Assembly: GCF_025399795.1 (NCBI RefSeq)
Contig: NZ_JAODTZ010000039.1
Location: 1 to 64,000 of the forward strand
DNA: 64,000 bases
Source of the DNA: Streptomyces rhizosphaerihabitans
GTDB taxonomy: Bacteria > Actinomycetota > Actinomycetes > Streptomycetales > Streptomycetaceae
Direction of reading: 5' to 3'
Positions 26,599-34,310 of the stretch are shown piece by piece. Numbering within the stretch: position 1 is the stretch's first letter; each line of letters begins with the position of its first letter. Position numbers and translations under genes: made by a program. The notes beneath the pieces were generated by a model. It was not told where the DNA came from, did not search any database, and was given only the letters and a program-made list of their open reading frames with translations.

Positions 26599-27114
26599 GG
26601 ACGCTCCATCGAACGGCCTGCCGAACGGCCCGTCGACCGGTGGGATCGACAACGGCCGGGGTGGTTCTCCGTCGTCGCGCTGCCGGTGACGCCGGACGAA
26701 CACCCCCGAGGCGCGCGTCGGCACGTGTTCTCGGTCGCTCGATGCCGGGAGGGGTGTTCACAGCGGTCGGGTCCTGTTGGCCGTGTCCGTGAAGGCTTGC
26801 GCCTCCTGTGCTCACCGACGGGCATGTGCTCTCCAGGGCGGGGCGGATGCCACGAGCGCCAGGCCGTGGCTGCGGTCCGTGTGCGGACGGCTGCTTGTGG
26901 TGGCGCTCGGACCACTGAAGCGTACCGGTCACGTTCGTCACGAAGACGCCGCTCGGCGTGAAGGAGGTTCCCTCGGTCTCGTGGTCCGGTCGGCGGTCAC
27001 CGCGGCCACCTGCTCCCCGCGGCCGGGCTTACGGGAGTCGAGGGCGGCCGGGGCCGTCGAGCCGGTGGTGCGTCCTTGCCGTCGGTCCCGTCGGCCTGCC
27101 GGCCGGACCGGTTC
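26599..27114. other. Spacer without a supported gene
   Basis: About 515 bases between two leftward genes. Several short frames are open because of high GC, but none has a ribosome site with a recognisable product. A decayed gene cannot be excluded. Confidence 0.4.
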
Positions 27115-28701
27115 TCAGTCCGGCTCCATGTAGGGGCGGCGGAAGACCGGTACCTGCCGGGTGCCGTACGGCCGTACGGCTGTGAGGGCCTGGGCGACCG
27201 CGGCCTCCAGAGGGCCGTCGGTGTCGATGGCGACGGCGTCGTCCCACGGCGGCTCCGTCGCTGCCATCGCTGCGGCGACTCCGAGGTCGGCGTCGGACGC
27301 CCCGGGACCGCGGGTGTTCAGGCGGCTCGCGGTGACGTCCTTCGGCACCTGGCAGTGGAGGGCCATCAGGTCGGTGCTGGTGCGCTCGGCCGTGTGCCGG
27401 GCGGCTTCGCGCAGGCCGGCATCGGACCAGCTGGCGTCCAGGACGACGGACTCGCCCGCGGACAGCAGGGCGGACGCGCGGTCCAGGAGGGCCGCGTAGG
27501 TCTTGGCGGTCCACTCCGGGGTGTAGAGCCCTTCGCCGTATCCGGCCGCAGCCGACTTCTCCGCCGGGATGCCGGCCAGTTCCTTGCGCAGACGGTCGCT
27601 GCTGAGCAGCGTGACGCCCAGGCGGTCGGCCAGTGCGCCGGAGACAGTGGACTTGCCGCTGCCGGGCAGCCCGCCGACGAGTGTGAGGCCGACGGCGGAG
27701 ATGCGCAGGTGGCGCAGCGCCGTCGTCACCAGCCGGCGCGCGGCCGCCTGCGCGCCCGGTGCGCCTTGGCGAGCCTGGATCAGGGAGACCTTCGCCCGGA
27801 CGAAGGCACGGTAGGCGACGTAGTGGTGCATCAGGGAAGGAGGCGCGGGGTCGCCGGAGTACTCGGTGTACTGGGCGAGGAAGTACGCCGCGGCGTCCGG
27901 GGCGCCGAGCTGCTCCAGGTCCATGGCCAGGAACGCGGCGTCGTCGAGGCCGTCGACGTAGCGCAGATGATCGTCGAACTCCAGGCAGTCCAGGAGGCGG
28001 GGACCGTCGTCGAGGCAGAAGATGTCCTCGGTGAGCAGGTCGCCGTGACCGTCCACGATCCGCCCCTGCGCGATGCGCGTCTCGAAAAGCTGCTCGCGGC
28101 CGGCCAGATAGCGGCGTACCCGCAGCTCGGCCTCCGCCACTCCGTCGGGCACCGGAGCGTCGTCGGCCGACGCGCGGACTTGGGAAAATCCTGCTTCCCA
28201 GCGTGCCGACAGGGCGTCGCGCGTGCCTTGTCGGCCCACCTCAGGGGCGCCTTGCGCATCGGCGTGACAGGTTGCGAGCTGCCTGGCGACGGCGCGCAGC
28301 GCGTCATCGACATCGGCCCCTTCTCGTACGAGGCGGGAGAGGCGGCGCTCCGCCGGCATGCGTCGCATCACGACGACGGGTTCGGGCACGTCGGAGTCCG
28401 GGCTGCGGACTTCCCCCATGCCCAGGTAGACATCGGGAGCGAAGCGACGGTTGAGCGAGATCTCCCGCTCGCACGCGGTCCGTCGAGCCGTGACGGTCGT
28501 GTAGTCGAGGAACTCCAGATCGAGCGGCTTCTTGACCTTGTAGGCGCGGTCGCCGAAGAAGAACACGATCGCGGAGTGCGTCTCGCGCACCTCCGCGCGG
28601 GGGAGCGGCGGAACGCCGATGCCCGTGCCGGTACGGAGCAGGGACGCGTCGGTCCGACGTGCTGCCTCCACCGGTTCCCCGCCGCGGTCCGGCTCAGTCA
28701 T
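27115..28701 (-). CDS. APH-like and P-loop kinase fusion (Rv2004c-like)
   Basis: 528 residues. The N-terminal part (about 1-340) is phosphotransferase-like: AIVFFFGDRAYKVKKPL, then HGDLLTEDIF and LLDCLEFDDHLRYVDGLDD. The C-terminal part is a P-loop kinase (LVGGLPGSGKSTVSGALADRLG near 355) of the AAA_33/zeta-like group. The same fusion is known from Mycobacterium tuberculosis Rv2004c, a DosR-regulated protein encoded beside a universal stress protein. Here the start overlaps the end of the USP gene by eight bases, so the two are co-translated. The substrate is unknown; antibiotic resistance should not be inferred from the APH fold. Confidence 0.85.
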   Translation of the reverse strand: MTEPDRGGEPVEAARRTDASLLRTGTGIGVPPLPRAEVRETHSAIVFFFGDRAYKVKKPLDLEFLDYTTVTARRTACEREISLNRRFAPDVYLGMGEVRSPDSDVPEPVVVMRRMPAERRLSRLVREGADVDDALRAVARQLATCHADAQGAPEVGRQGTRDALSARWEAGFSQVRASADDAPVPDGVAEAELRVRRYLAGREQLFETRIAQGRIVDGHGDLLTEDIFCLDDGPRLLDCLEFDDHLRYVDGLDDAAFLAMDLEQLGAPDAAAYFLAQYTEYSGDPAPPSLMHHYVAYRAFVRAKVSLIQARQGAPGAQAAARRLVTTALRHLRISAVGLTLVGGLPGSGKSTVSGALADRLGVTLLSSDRLRKELAGIPAEKSAAAGYGEGLYTPEWTAKTYAALLDRASALLSAGESVVLDASWSDAGLREAARHTAERTSTDLMALHCQVPKDVTASRLNTRGPGASDADLGVAAAMAATEPPWDDAVAIDTDGPLEAAVAQALTAVRPYGTRQVPVFRRPYMEPD

Positions 28702-29569
28702 GGGGGACGACGGCGACGGGGCAGCGGGCGTGATGGACGGCGGCCTGGGCCACGGGCCCCAGCCGGGCCGTCGGGTGAGGATGGTGACGGCGTCGGCCGA
28801 CCGCCAGCAGCCCGGCGCTCTCGGCCTCCCGCAGGACGGCCTTGGCGGGACTTTCGAGCCGCACCACATCGGTCACCGCTACTCCGGGGAACTTCTCGCG
28901 CCATCCGCGGAGCACCTGGTTCATCTGCTCCTGCGCCTCCTGGGCGATCTCCTCGGCCACGCCGTGGTCAGTGCCCCAGGGAACGTGTGCGTGCAACGGC
29001 AGGCTCCGGCCGTGGACGACCCGGAGGGGCGCGCTCCACGCCGCGGCGGTGACGAACGCGAAGGAGAGCACGTCCTCGCACGGGCCGTGCAGTTGCACGG
29101 CCGCGACCACGGGGTCTGCCGTACGGGGCGTGGACCGCGGGCTCGCTTCGCCCGTTTTCGCGCGGACCAGCACCACCGCATGCTCGGCCCGTGCCACGAC
29201 GGGCATGCTGATGTCGCCGAGGAAGTAGCTCTCGACGGATCCCAGCCCACGCGAGCCGAGCACGACCATCTCGGACTCCGCGGCAGCTTTCAGCAGTGCC
29301 TGTTGGGCGTCGTCCGCGACCAGCTCGCCGACGACGGAGAGCCCCGGGTGACGTGCCTGAAGTTCCGACAGCGCGTTGTCGACGATCCGCTTGGCCCAGT
29401 AGTTCTGATCCACTTCCGCCGGAAGAAGGGCCGGTTCGGGCACCAGCAGGGGCCATGCGTGCAGCACGCGCAGTGTGAGTTTCCGCCGCTGGGCTTCTTC
29501 GGCGGCCCAGTGGGCGGCGGCAAGGCTCTCGGCTGAGCCGTCGAGGCCCACGGTGATGGCCGGCTCCAT
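28694..29569 (-). CDS. Tandem-domain universal stress protein
   Basis: 291 residues with two USP domains (about 1-145 and 155-290). The first has the nucleotide-binding pattern VVLGSRGLGSVESYFLGDIS; the second is less canonical (VGRRRHHPHPTARLGPVAQAAVHHARCPV). Tandem USPs of this kind are induced by hypoxia in mycobacteria. ATG 29569 has GGAGG at good spacing; the longer open frame upstream is not needed. It is first of a two-gene operon with the fusion kinase and is divergent from the DUF1918 gene. Confidence 0.92.
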   Translation of the reverse strand: MEPAITVGLDGSAESLAAAHWAAEEAQRRKLTLRVLHAWPLLVPEPALLPAEVDQNYWAKRIVDNALSELQARHPGLSVVGELVADDAQQALLKAAAESEMVVLGSRGLGSVESYFLGDISMPVVARAEHAVVLVRAKTGEASPRSTPRTADPVVAAVQLHGPCEDVLSFAFVTAAAWSAPLRVVHGRSLPLHAHVPWGTDHGVAEEIAQEAQEQMNQVLRGWREKFPGVAVTDVVRLESPAKAVLREAESAGLLAVGRRRHHPHPTARLGPVAQAAVHHARCPVAVVPHD

Positions 29570-30160
29570 GGCGGCTGCCTCCGTCCCGTACGAAGCTGGA
29601 GTGACGATGAATCCGTGAATCCGTCCCCTCGTCCAGCCTGCGCCCGTATGCCGCGTACGGCCTCTTTTCGACAAGGCGAGGAGGCACCCCCAAGACCCCG
29701 TGCGGCACCTGCCGGCCCTTGCCGGAGCAGGGCTCACGCCGACGCGGAGTCCCGTCGCGAGGACCGGGTGAGCGGAGTGAGCGGAGTGAGGATTTCCCGG
29801 GTGGCCGCGGTCCCGGGACCTTCGGCCCTTTGACCGGGAGCCATGGACCGTCCGATCGTGGAAGGAACCCGACCGGCGCCTTCTGGAGGCCAGGTCATGA
29901 GCGCACACGGCAAGCGCAGGCGTCCGTCCCGCGCCCGTCCACCGCACCAGGACCACTCCTCTCCGAGCGCGGACCCGCCGCGGCGTCGGCCCGACCGGGT
30001 CGAGTCGCGCCGCCGGGCAGAGGGCGCACGTCGCGTGCTCACGGCGACGCGCTGTGGGCTCTCCCCGGGGACAGACACGCTCGCGGGGCGCCGCGTGCGG
30101 CGGTATCCCGTGCGTGCCACGTTGGTTTCACCACCCTCTCCTCAGGAAGCGGAGGCGATC
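29570..30160. other. Divergent control region between the USP and DUF1918 genes
   Basis: Nearly 600 bases with no supported gene. It contains a DevR/OsdR-like box at 29815-29828 and a short direct repeat at about 29768-29790 (GTGAGCGGA, then AGTGAGCGGAGTGAG). Confidence 0.5.
29815..29828. promoter_or_regulatory. DevR/OsdR-like dormancy box
   Basis: GGGACCTTCGGCCC fits GGGAC-N4-GTCCC with one mismatch. It overlaps a perfect palindrome GGTCCCGGGACC at 29809-29820. It stands in the divergent gap between the USP operon and the DUF1918 gene, whose families belong to the DosR regulon in mycobacteria. Confidence 0.5.
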
Positions 30161-31069
30161 ATGAGAGCTCATCTTGGGGATCACCTCGTCATCGACGGTG
30201 TGACGTCGGGAGGCACCCGGCGCGACGGAGAGATCGTCGCCCTCCACCACTCCGACGGCACACCTCCGTACGACGTACGTTGGTCGGACACGGACGAGGT
30301 GACGCTGGTGTTCCCGGGACCGGACGCGCATGTCCGTCCCGTCGAGCACGCGCCCGGGTCCCCCGACACCTCCCGGGGGGAGGGAACGAGTGGCCGGGCC
30401 GCCACGAGTCCGCCGCACGCACCCCCCAACCCCGGTGACATCGGCCGACGCCTGACCGCCGAGCGAGAGCGGCAGGGGATGACCCGGACGGAAACGGCAC
30501 GTCGCGCGAGGATGGCGCCGGACTACCTGGCGTACCTCGAAGAACGTCAGGCCGATCCGAGCCTGGCGAGCCTCATCAGACTGGCCGACGCGCTCGGCGT
30601 CAGCGTCGAGGCACTGCGCGGAGGCGGCGGCGACCTGCCGCCCGGCCAGGGGCAGGCGCTCCTTCATCCCCGGTTGCGGGACCTGGGACCCGACGAATGC
30701 CGCGCCCGGCTCTCCACGCACGGTGTGGGCCGTATCGCGGTGTCGGGCCCCGAAGGCCCATCGGTCGTCCCGGTGAACTACGAGGTCGTGGACGACGCGA
30801 TCACCCTCCGGACCGCTCCCGGATCAGTGGTGGCGCAGGCGGTCGGAACGGAGGTCGCCTTCGAGGTCGACCATCTGGACGAGGCGATGAGCCAGGGCTG
30901 GAGCGTGCTCGTCGTCGGTGCCGCGTCGAGCGTCACGGAACCCGAGGCTGTGCAACGGCTGGCCGACCGGGCCCACACCGAGTCATGGGCGGGCGGTGAC
31001 CGTCAGATGTGGGTGTCGATCCGGCCCGAGCGCATCACCGGGCGGCGCATCACCGCGGCCGATCACTGA
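30161..31069 (+). CDS. DUF1918, XRE-type HTH and PNPOx-like fusion protein
   Basis: 302 residues. Residues 1-62 are a DUF1918 domain (AHLGDHLVIDG, then RDGEIVALHHSDGTPPYDVRWSD). Residues about 98-152 are an XRE helix-turn-helix (IGRRLTAERERQGMTRTETARRARM, then LIRLADALGVSVEALRGG). Residues about 175-300 resemble the flavin-binding pyridoxamine-phosphate-oxidase-like fold (LSTHGVGRIAVSG, VVPVNYEVVDDAITLRT, VAFEVDHLDE). ATG 30161 has GGAGG at 30151-30155. It could be a flavin- or F420-responsive regulator of the neighbouring dormancy-type genes; this is inference from domain content. Confidence 0.82.
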   Translation: MRAHLGDHLVIDGVTSGGTRRDGEIVALHHSDGTPPYDVRWSDTDEVTLVFPGPDAHVRPVEHAPGSPDTSRGEGTSGRAATSPPHAPPNPGDIGRRLTAERERQGMTRTETARRARMAPDYLAYLEERQADPSLASLIRLADALGVSVEALRGGGGDLPPGQGQALLHPRLRDLGPDECRARLSTHGVGRIAVSGPEGPSVVPVNYEVVDDAITLRTAPGSVVAQAVGTEVAFEVDHLDEAMSQGWSVLVVGAASSVTEPEAVQRLADRAHTESWAGGDRQMWVSIRPERITGRRITAADH

Positions 31070-31189
31070 CGGGTCGCGGGACGGTCGCTCCCAGGAGCCC
31101 GCCGCGCGCACGGGATGCCCACGGCCACCACGAGACAACCGAAGAACGGTTCCGTCCCCGGGGCCGCCGACTCACGAAGGGAGGCTCCC

Positions 31190-32176
31190 GTGAGCCCTCG
31201 GACACCGACCGACGAGTGGATGGCGGCCCTGGTCCACGATGCCGCCGCCGCCCCGTCGATGCACAACGCACAGCCCTGGCGCTTCGCCTACTTCCGGGGC
31301 AGCCGCACGGTACACGTGCGAGCCGACTTCGACCGCGCCATGCCGCACGCCGACCCGGACACCCGGGGCCTTCACATCGGTTGTGGCGCGGCATTGCTGA
31401 ACCTGCGGGTCGCGGCGGTGCACGGGGGCTGGTCCCCGGAGACCCGCCTGCTGCCCGACCCCTCTGATCCAGGACTGCTCGCGGCCGTGCGGCTCACCGA
31501 CTCCGGCCCGAGCGACCTCGCCGCGCTGTACCCGGCGATACACCGGCGGCACACCAGCCGCTTCCCGTTCGACGCGACCGAGATTCCCGGGGCCATTCGT
31601 ACGGCGCTCGCTGACGCGGCCCACCGCGAGGGAGCCGCCCTGGATTTTCCCGACGTATGGCGGCTGGAGGAAGTACTGGAACTGATCGAGGAGGGCGAGG
31701 CGCGCAACCTGACCGATCGGGGCAGGAACGAGGACTTGGCCGCCTGGACCCGTCTCGACTCCCCTGCCGGGACCACGGCTTCCGACGGGGTCCCGGAGCA
31801 GGCCTTCGGTCCGCTCCGGCACGACGGCAGGGCTCCCATGCGCGACTTCGCCGGGAACGAACCCGTGGCACGGCGCGATACGCGCGAGTTCGAACGCTCT
31901 CCTCAACTCGCCCTCGTCAGCACGGCCGACGACCGTCCGGCCGACTGGCTGCGCGCCGGACAGGCCATGGAGCGAGTACTGCTGCTGGCCACCCTGGAGG
32001 GCCTGTCCAGCTCATTCGCCACTCAGGCGCTGGAGTGGACCGACCTGCGCTGGCCGCTTCGCGACCCGGTGTCGGGGAAGGGCAACGTACAGATGGTGCT
32101 GCGCCTCGGATACGGCCCCGACGGTCCGGGCGCACCGCGCCGTCCGGTGTCGGACGTACTCGACATCCGGCCCTGA
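31190..32176 (+). CDS. Acg-family nitroreductase-like protein
   Basis: 328 residues, the usual Acg size. The N-terminal half has VHDAAAAPSMHNAQPWRF, the flavin-phosphate segment of the family, and RGLHIGCGAALLNLRVA. The second half repeats a degenerate nitroreductase fold ending in QMVLRLGYGPDGP. Acg (Rv2032) of M. tuberculosis is DosR-controlled and binds FMN in a closed pocket, so enzymatic activity is not certain. GTG 31190 has GGGAGG at 31180-31185. It follows the DUF1918 fusion in the same direction. Confidence 0.88.
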   Translation: MSPRTPTDEWMAALVHDAAAAPSMHNAQPWRFAYFRGSRTVHVRADFDRAMPHADPDTRGLHIGCGAALLNLRVAAVHGGWSPETRLLPDPSDPGLLAAVRLTDSGPSDLAALYPAIHRRHTSRFPFDATEIPGAIRTALADAAHREGAALDFPDVWRLEEVLELIEEGEARNLTDRGRNEDLAAWTRLDSPAGTTASDGVPEQAFGPLRHDGRAPMRDFAGNEPVARRDTREFERSPQLALVSTADDRPADWLRAGQAMERVLLLATLEGLSSSFATQALEWTDLRWPLRDPVSGKGNVQMVLRLGYGPDGPGAPRRPVSDVLDIRP

Positions 32177-32240
32177 CCCGTCCCGGAGTGCCACTGCCGG
32201 GCCACCGCGGAGCGCCGGGTACCGCGGTGTCCGTGCTGCC

Positions 32241-32267
32241 GGAAACGCGCTGGACAGGGCGTTCGAC
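32241..32267 (+). promoter_or_regulatory. Possible ECF-type autoregulatory promoter
   Basis: GGAAAC at 32241-32246 is followed after 17 bases by CGAC at 32264-32267. This resembles ECF promoters (GGAAC, then CGTC/CGAC) and lies about 42 bases before the sigma gene start, so self-activation is possible. Confidence 0.4.
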
Positions 32268-32308
32268 TATCATGCCTGGCCTCTGATCGACAGCGAGGGG
32301 AGCGCCCG

Positions 32309-32860
32309 GTGGGGGACGCGGCGGAGACCGAGGAGCTGGCCCTGCGGGCGGCCGCCGGTGACCGGGCGGCACTCGACGTCCTGCTCCAGCAGGTCCGGCC
32401 CGAGGTCGTACGGCGGTGCGGACGCTTTCTGCCCTGCCGCGAGGACGCGGAGGAGGCGGCTCAGGACGTGCTCCTCCAAGTGGCCCGGAAGATCACGACG
32501 TTCGAGGGCCGCAGCCGCTTCAGCACCTGGCTGTACACGGTGGTCGCCAACTGCGCCCGGCAGAAGTACCGCGAGCTGACGCGGCGCGCCGCCGAGCGGC
32601 CTGAGGCGATCGACGCGGCGCAGTACGTCGATCCGCGCACCACGAGTGTCATCGCGGGTTCCCGGATCGACCTCCTGGAGGCGCTGGAACGCCTGGAACG
32701 CGAACACCCGCATCTGGTCGCGCCGTTGGTCTACCGCGACATCTGTCAGCTGGAGTACGCGGAGGTAGCCGAGCGGGTCGGCATTCCGCTCGGCACGCTC
32801 AAGTCCCGTCTGCACGAGGCGCGCAGAAAGGTCAGGCCGTGGCTGTCCGACGCCTCCTGA
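32309..32860 (+). CDS. ECF-family RNA polymerase sigma factor
   Basis: 183 residues. Region 2 spans about 25-90 (CREDAEEAAQDVLLQVARKITTFEGRSRFSTWLYTVVANCARQKYR) and region 4 about 125-178 (LVYRDICQLEYAEVAERVGIPLGTLKSRLHEARRKV). GTG 32309 has GGGGAG at 32297-32302. No anti-sigma gene is adjacent: downstream lies a convergent secreted protein, upstream the nitroreductase. The cysteine pair CREDA/NCARQ is noted but does not form a known sensor. The target regulon is unknown. Confidence 0.92.
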   Translation: MGDAAETEELALRAAAGDRAALDVLLQQVRPEVVRRCGRFLPCREDAEEAAQDVLLQVARKITTFEGRSRFSTWLYTVVANCARQKYRELTRRAAERPEAIDAAQYVDPRTTSVIAGSRIDLLEALERLEREHPHLVAPLVYRDICQLEYAEVAERVGIPLGTLKSRLHEARRKVRPWLSDAS

Positions 32861-32874
32861 CGGGCCGACGGCCG

Positions 32875-32916
32875 GCTCCTTCCCTGCCGGGTCCGGGGAC
32901 TCGGCGGGGAAGGAGC
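32875..32916. terminator. Bidirectional terminator between sigma and nuclease-like genes
   Basis: GCTCCTTCCC at 32875-32884 pairs with GGGAAGGAGC at 32907-32916, continued by GCCG/CGGC. It sits exactly between two convergent stops. Confidence 0.75.
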
Positions 32917-32930
32917 TCGGTGCCGTCCGG

Positions 32931-34280
32931 TCAGCGCTGGGTGTAGATGAAGCCGATCTTGTCGACCTCGTCGCCCGCGCGGCCGTGGAAGCCGGCGATC
33001 TGCCGGCCGGCCGGAGCGGTGCGGGTCACGCAGTCCGCCGTCGTCGTGCCGCCGGCCAGGGTGCGGCCGAGGTTCGTGGTGAACTTCGTGTAGAAGATCC
33101 GGGTGTGGCTGTCCTTCACGCCCTCGCACAGCTGCGCGGAGGTCACGTACTCACTGCTGCCCAGCGTCAGTGAGGCGGCGGTGCCGCCGGTGCCGCCGTG
33201 CGTGAACGTCGTGCCATCGCTCAGCGTCAGCCCCATCCGGTCGATCCGTGCGCCGCTGCTCAGGGACACGGTGGTCGCTCGGGCGCCGGCCGGCACTCCG
33301 GCGATGTCGTTGAAGTAGTCGCCGTGCGGCCCACCGAACTGGTCGCTGAGCTGGAAGGCCGTGTTGCGCGACCAGGTGAACGACGCGGTGATCGGGTCGT
33401 GGTCGGAGAGCATCAGGCCGTCCGAGGTCAAAAACCGCGTGTGCTCGTTGTTGTAACTGGTCGCGTCGAGTGTGACGAGCTTGCTGCCACGGTAGAGGAT
33501 CTTGTCGACGACCTCGCAGGTGTTGGGCACCGTGGTGCCGCTCTGGTCGCAGACGAGCGCGTCGCTTCCCTTGGCCGGCGGGGTGCCGCCGCGGACGACC
33601 TGGACCCAGGCGTCCGTCAGCCCGTTGGCGGCGCCGAACTCAGCGATGGTGTCGCCGGAGCGGGTGTAGCGGGTGTTCGTGTCGCCCATGACGACGACGG
33701 CGTTGCCCGCGGAGTGGGTGCTGATGAACGCGGTGAGCTGATTGAGGTTGTCGGCCCGGGAGGCCAGGTCGCCGTCGTTGGTGCCCGCGTTGGTGTGCAG
33801 GTTGTAGAAGTCGACATAGACGCCCTCGGCGAGGCGTTCCCGCATGAAGGTGAAGCCCTTGGGCGTGAGGCAGTCGCCGGAGTCGACCTGGCAGGAGTTC
33901 CAGCCGACCCGCTCGAAGTCGTCGGTGTCGTAGGAGATCTTCGAGAGGGTGTTGAGGCCGCTGCCGATGCCGGCGCCGCCGCTGGTGGGCGTGCGGTAGG
34001 CGTGCGCGGTGTCGGCCGCGTACAGGGCCGCGTGGTAGTTGAAGTCCTCCTCGACATGGACGATGTCGTAGGGGGCGATGAGCCCGCCGATCGCCGTGGT
34101 ACTGGACGCGCGGGGTGTCGGGGCGCTGGAGATGCCGTCGGGCAGCCCGGCGACGTTGTAGCTGAGCACACTGAACGTGCCCGAGTCGGCGGCCGTGGCG
34201 GGGGACGCGGCCGCGGTGAGGCCGCCGAGTGCGGCGGCTGCCGCCGCCGCACCGGCGAGAAGTCTGCGGAGAGGGGACAT
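32931..34280 (-). CDS. Secreted endonuclease/exonuclease/phosphatase-fold enzyme with jacalin-like lectin tail
   Basis: 449 residues with a signal peptide (hydrophobic 8-27, AAASPATA, cleavage near 31). The catalytic fold has LSYNVAGLP, a metal glutamate in HVEEDFN, DFYNLHTNAG, VVMGDTNTRY and the terminal SDHDPI, the hallmarks of the DNase I/sphingomyelinase superfamily. The last 130 residues (FGGPHGDYFNDI, then IDRMGLTLSDGTTFTHGGTGG) resemble a jacalin-type lectin. The substrate could be a phospholipid or nucleic acid. ATG 34280 has AGGAGA upstream. It is the last of three leftward secreted-protein genes. Confidence 0.85.
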   Translation of the reverse strand: MSPLRRLLAGAAAAAAALGGLTAAASPATAADSGTFSVLSYNVAGLPDGISSAPTPRASSTTAIGGLIAPYDIVHVEEDFNYHAALYAADTAHAYRTPTSGGAGIGSGLNTLSKISYDTDDFERVGWNSCQVDSGDCLTPKGFTFMRERLAEGVYVDFYNLHTNAGTNDGDLASRADNLNQLTAFISTHSAGNAVVVMGDTNTRYTRSGDTIAEFGAANGLTDAWVQVVRGGTPPAKGSDALVCDQSGTTVPNTCEVVDKILYRGSKLVTLDATSYNNEHTRFLTSDGLMLSDHDPITASFTWSRNTAFQLSDQFGGPHGDYFNDIAGVPAGARATTVSLSSGARIDRMGLTLSDGTTFTHGGTGGTAASLTLGSSEYVTSAQLCEGVKDSHTRIFYTKFTTNLGRTLAGGTTTADCVTRTAPAGRQIAGFHGRAGDEVDKIGFIYTQR

Positions 34281-34310
34281 CGGGGGTTGTCTCCTGGGGA
34301 CGAAGGGACG

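Noticed and set aside
26599..27114. Possible small gene in the gap between the two kinase genes
   Set aside because: Open frames exist on both strands, but none has a ribosome site, codon pattern or motif to support it.
27115..28701. Aminoglycoside resistance gene
   Set aside because: The APH-like part is fused to a P-loop kinase and co-encoded with a USP, the layout of dormancy proteins and not of resistance enzymes.
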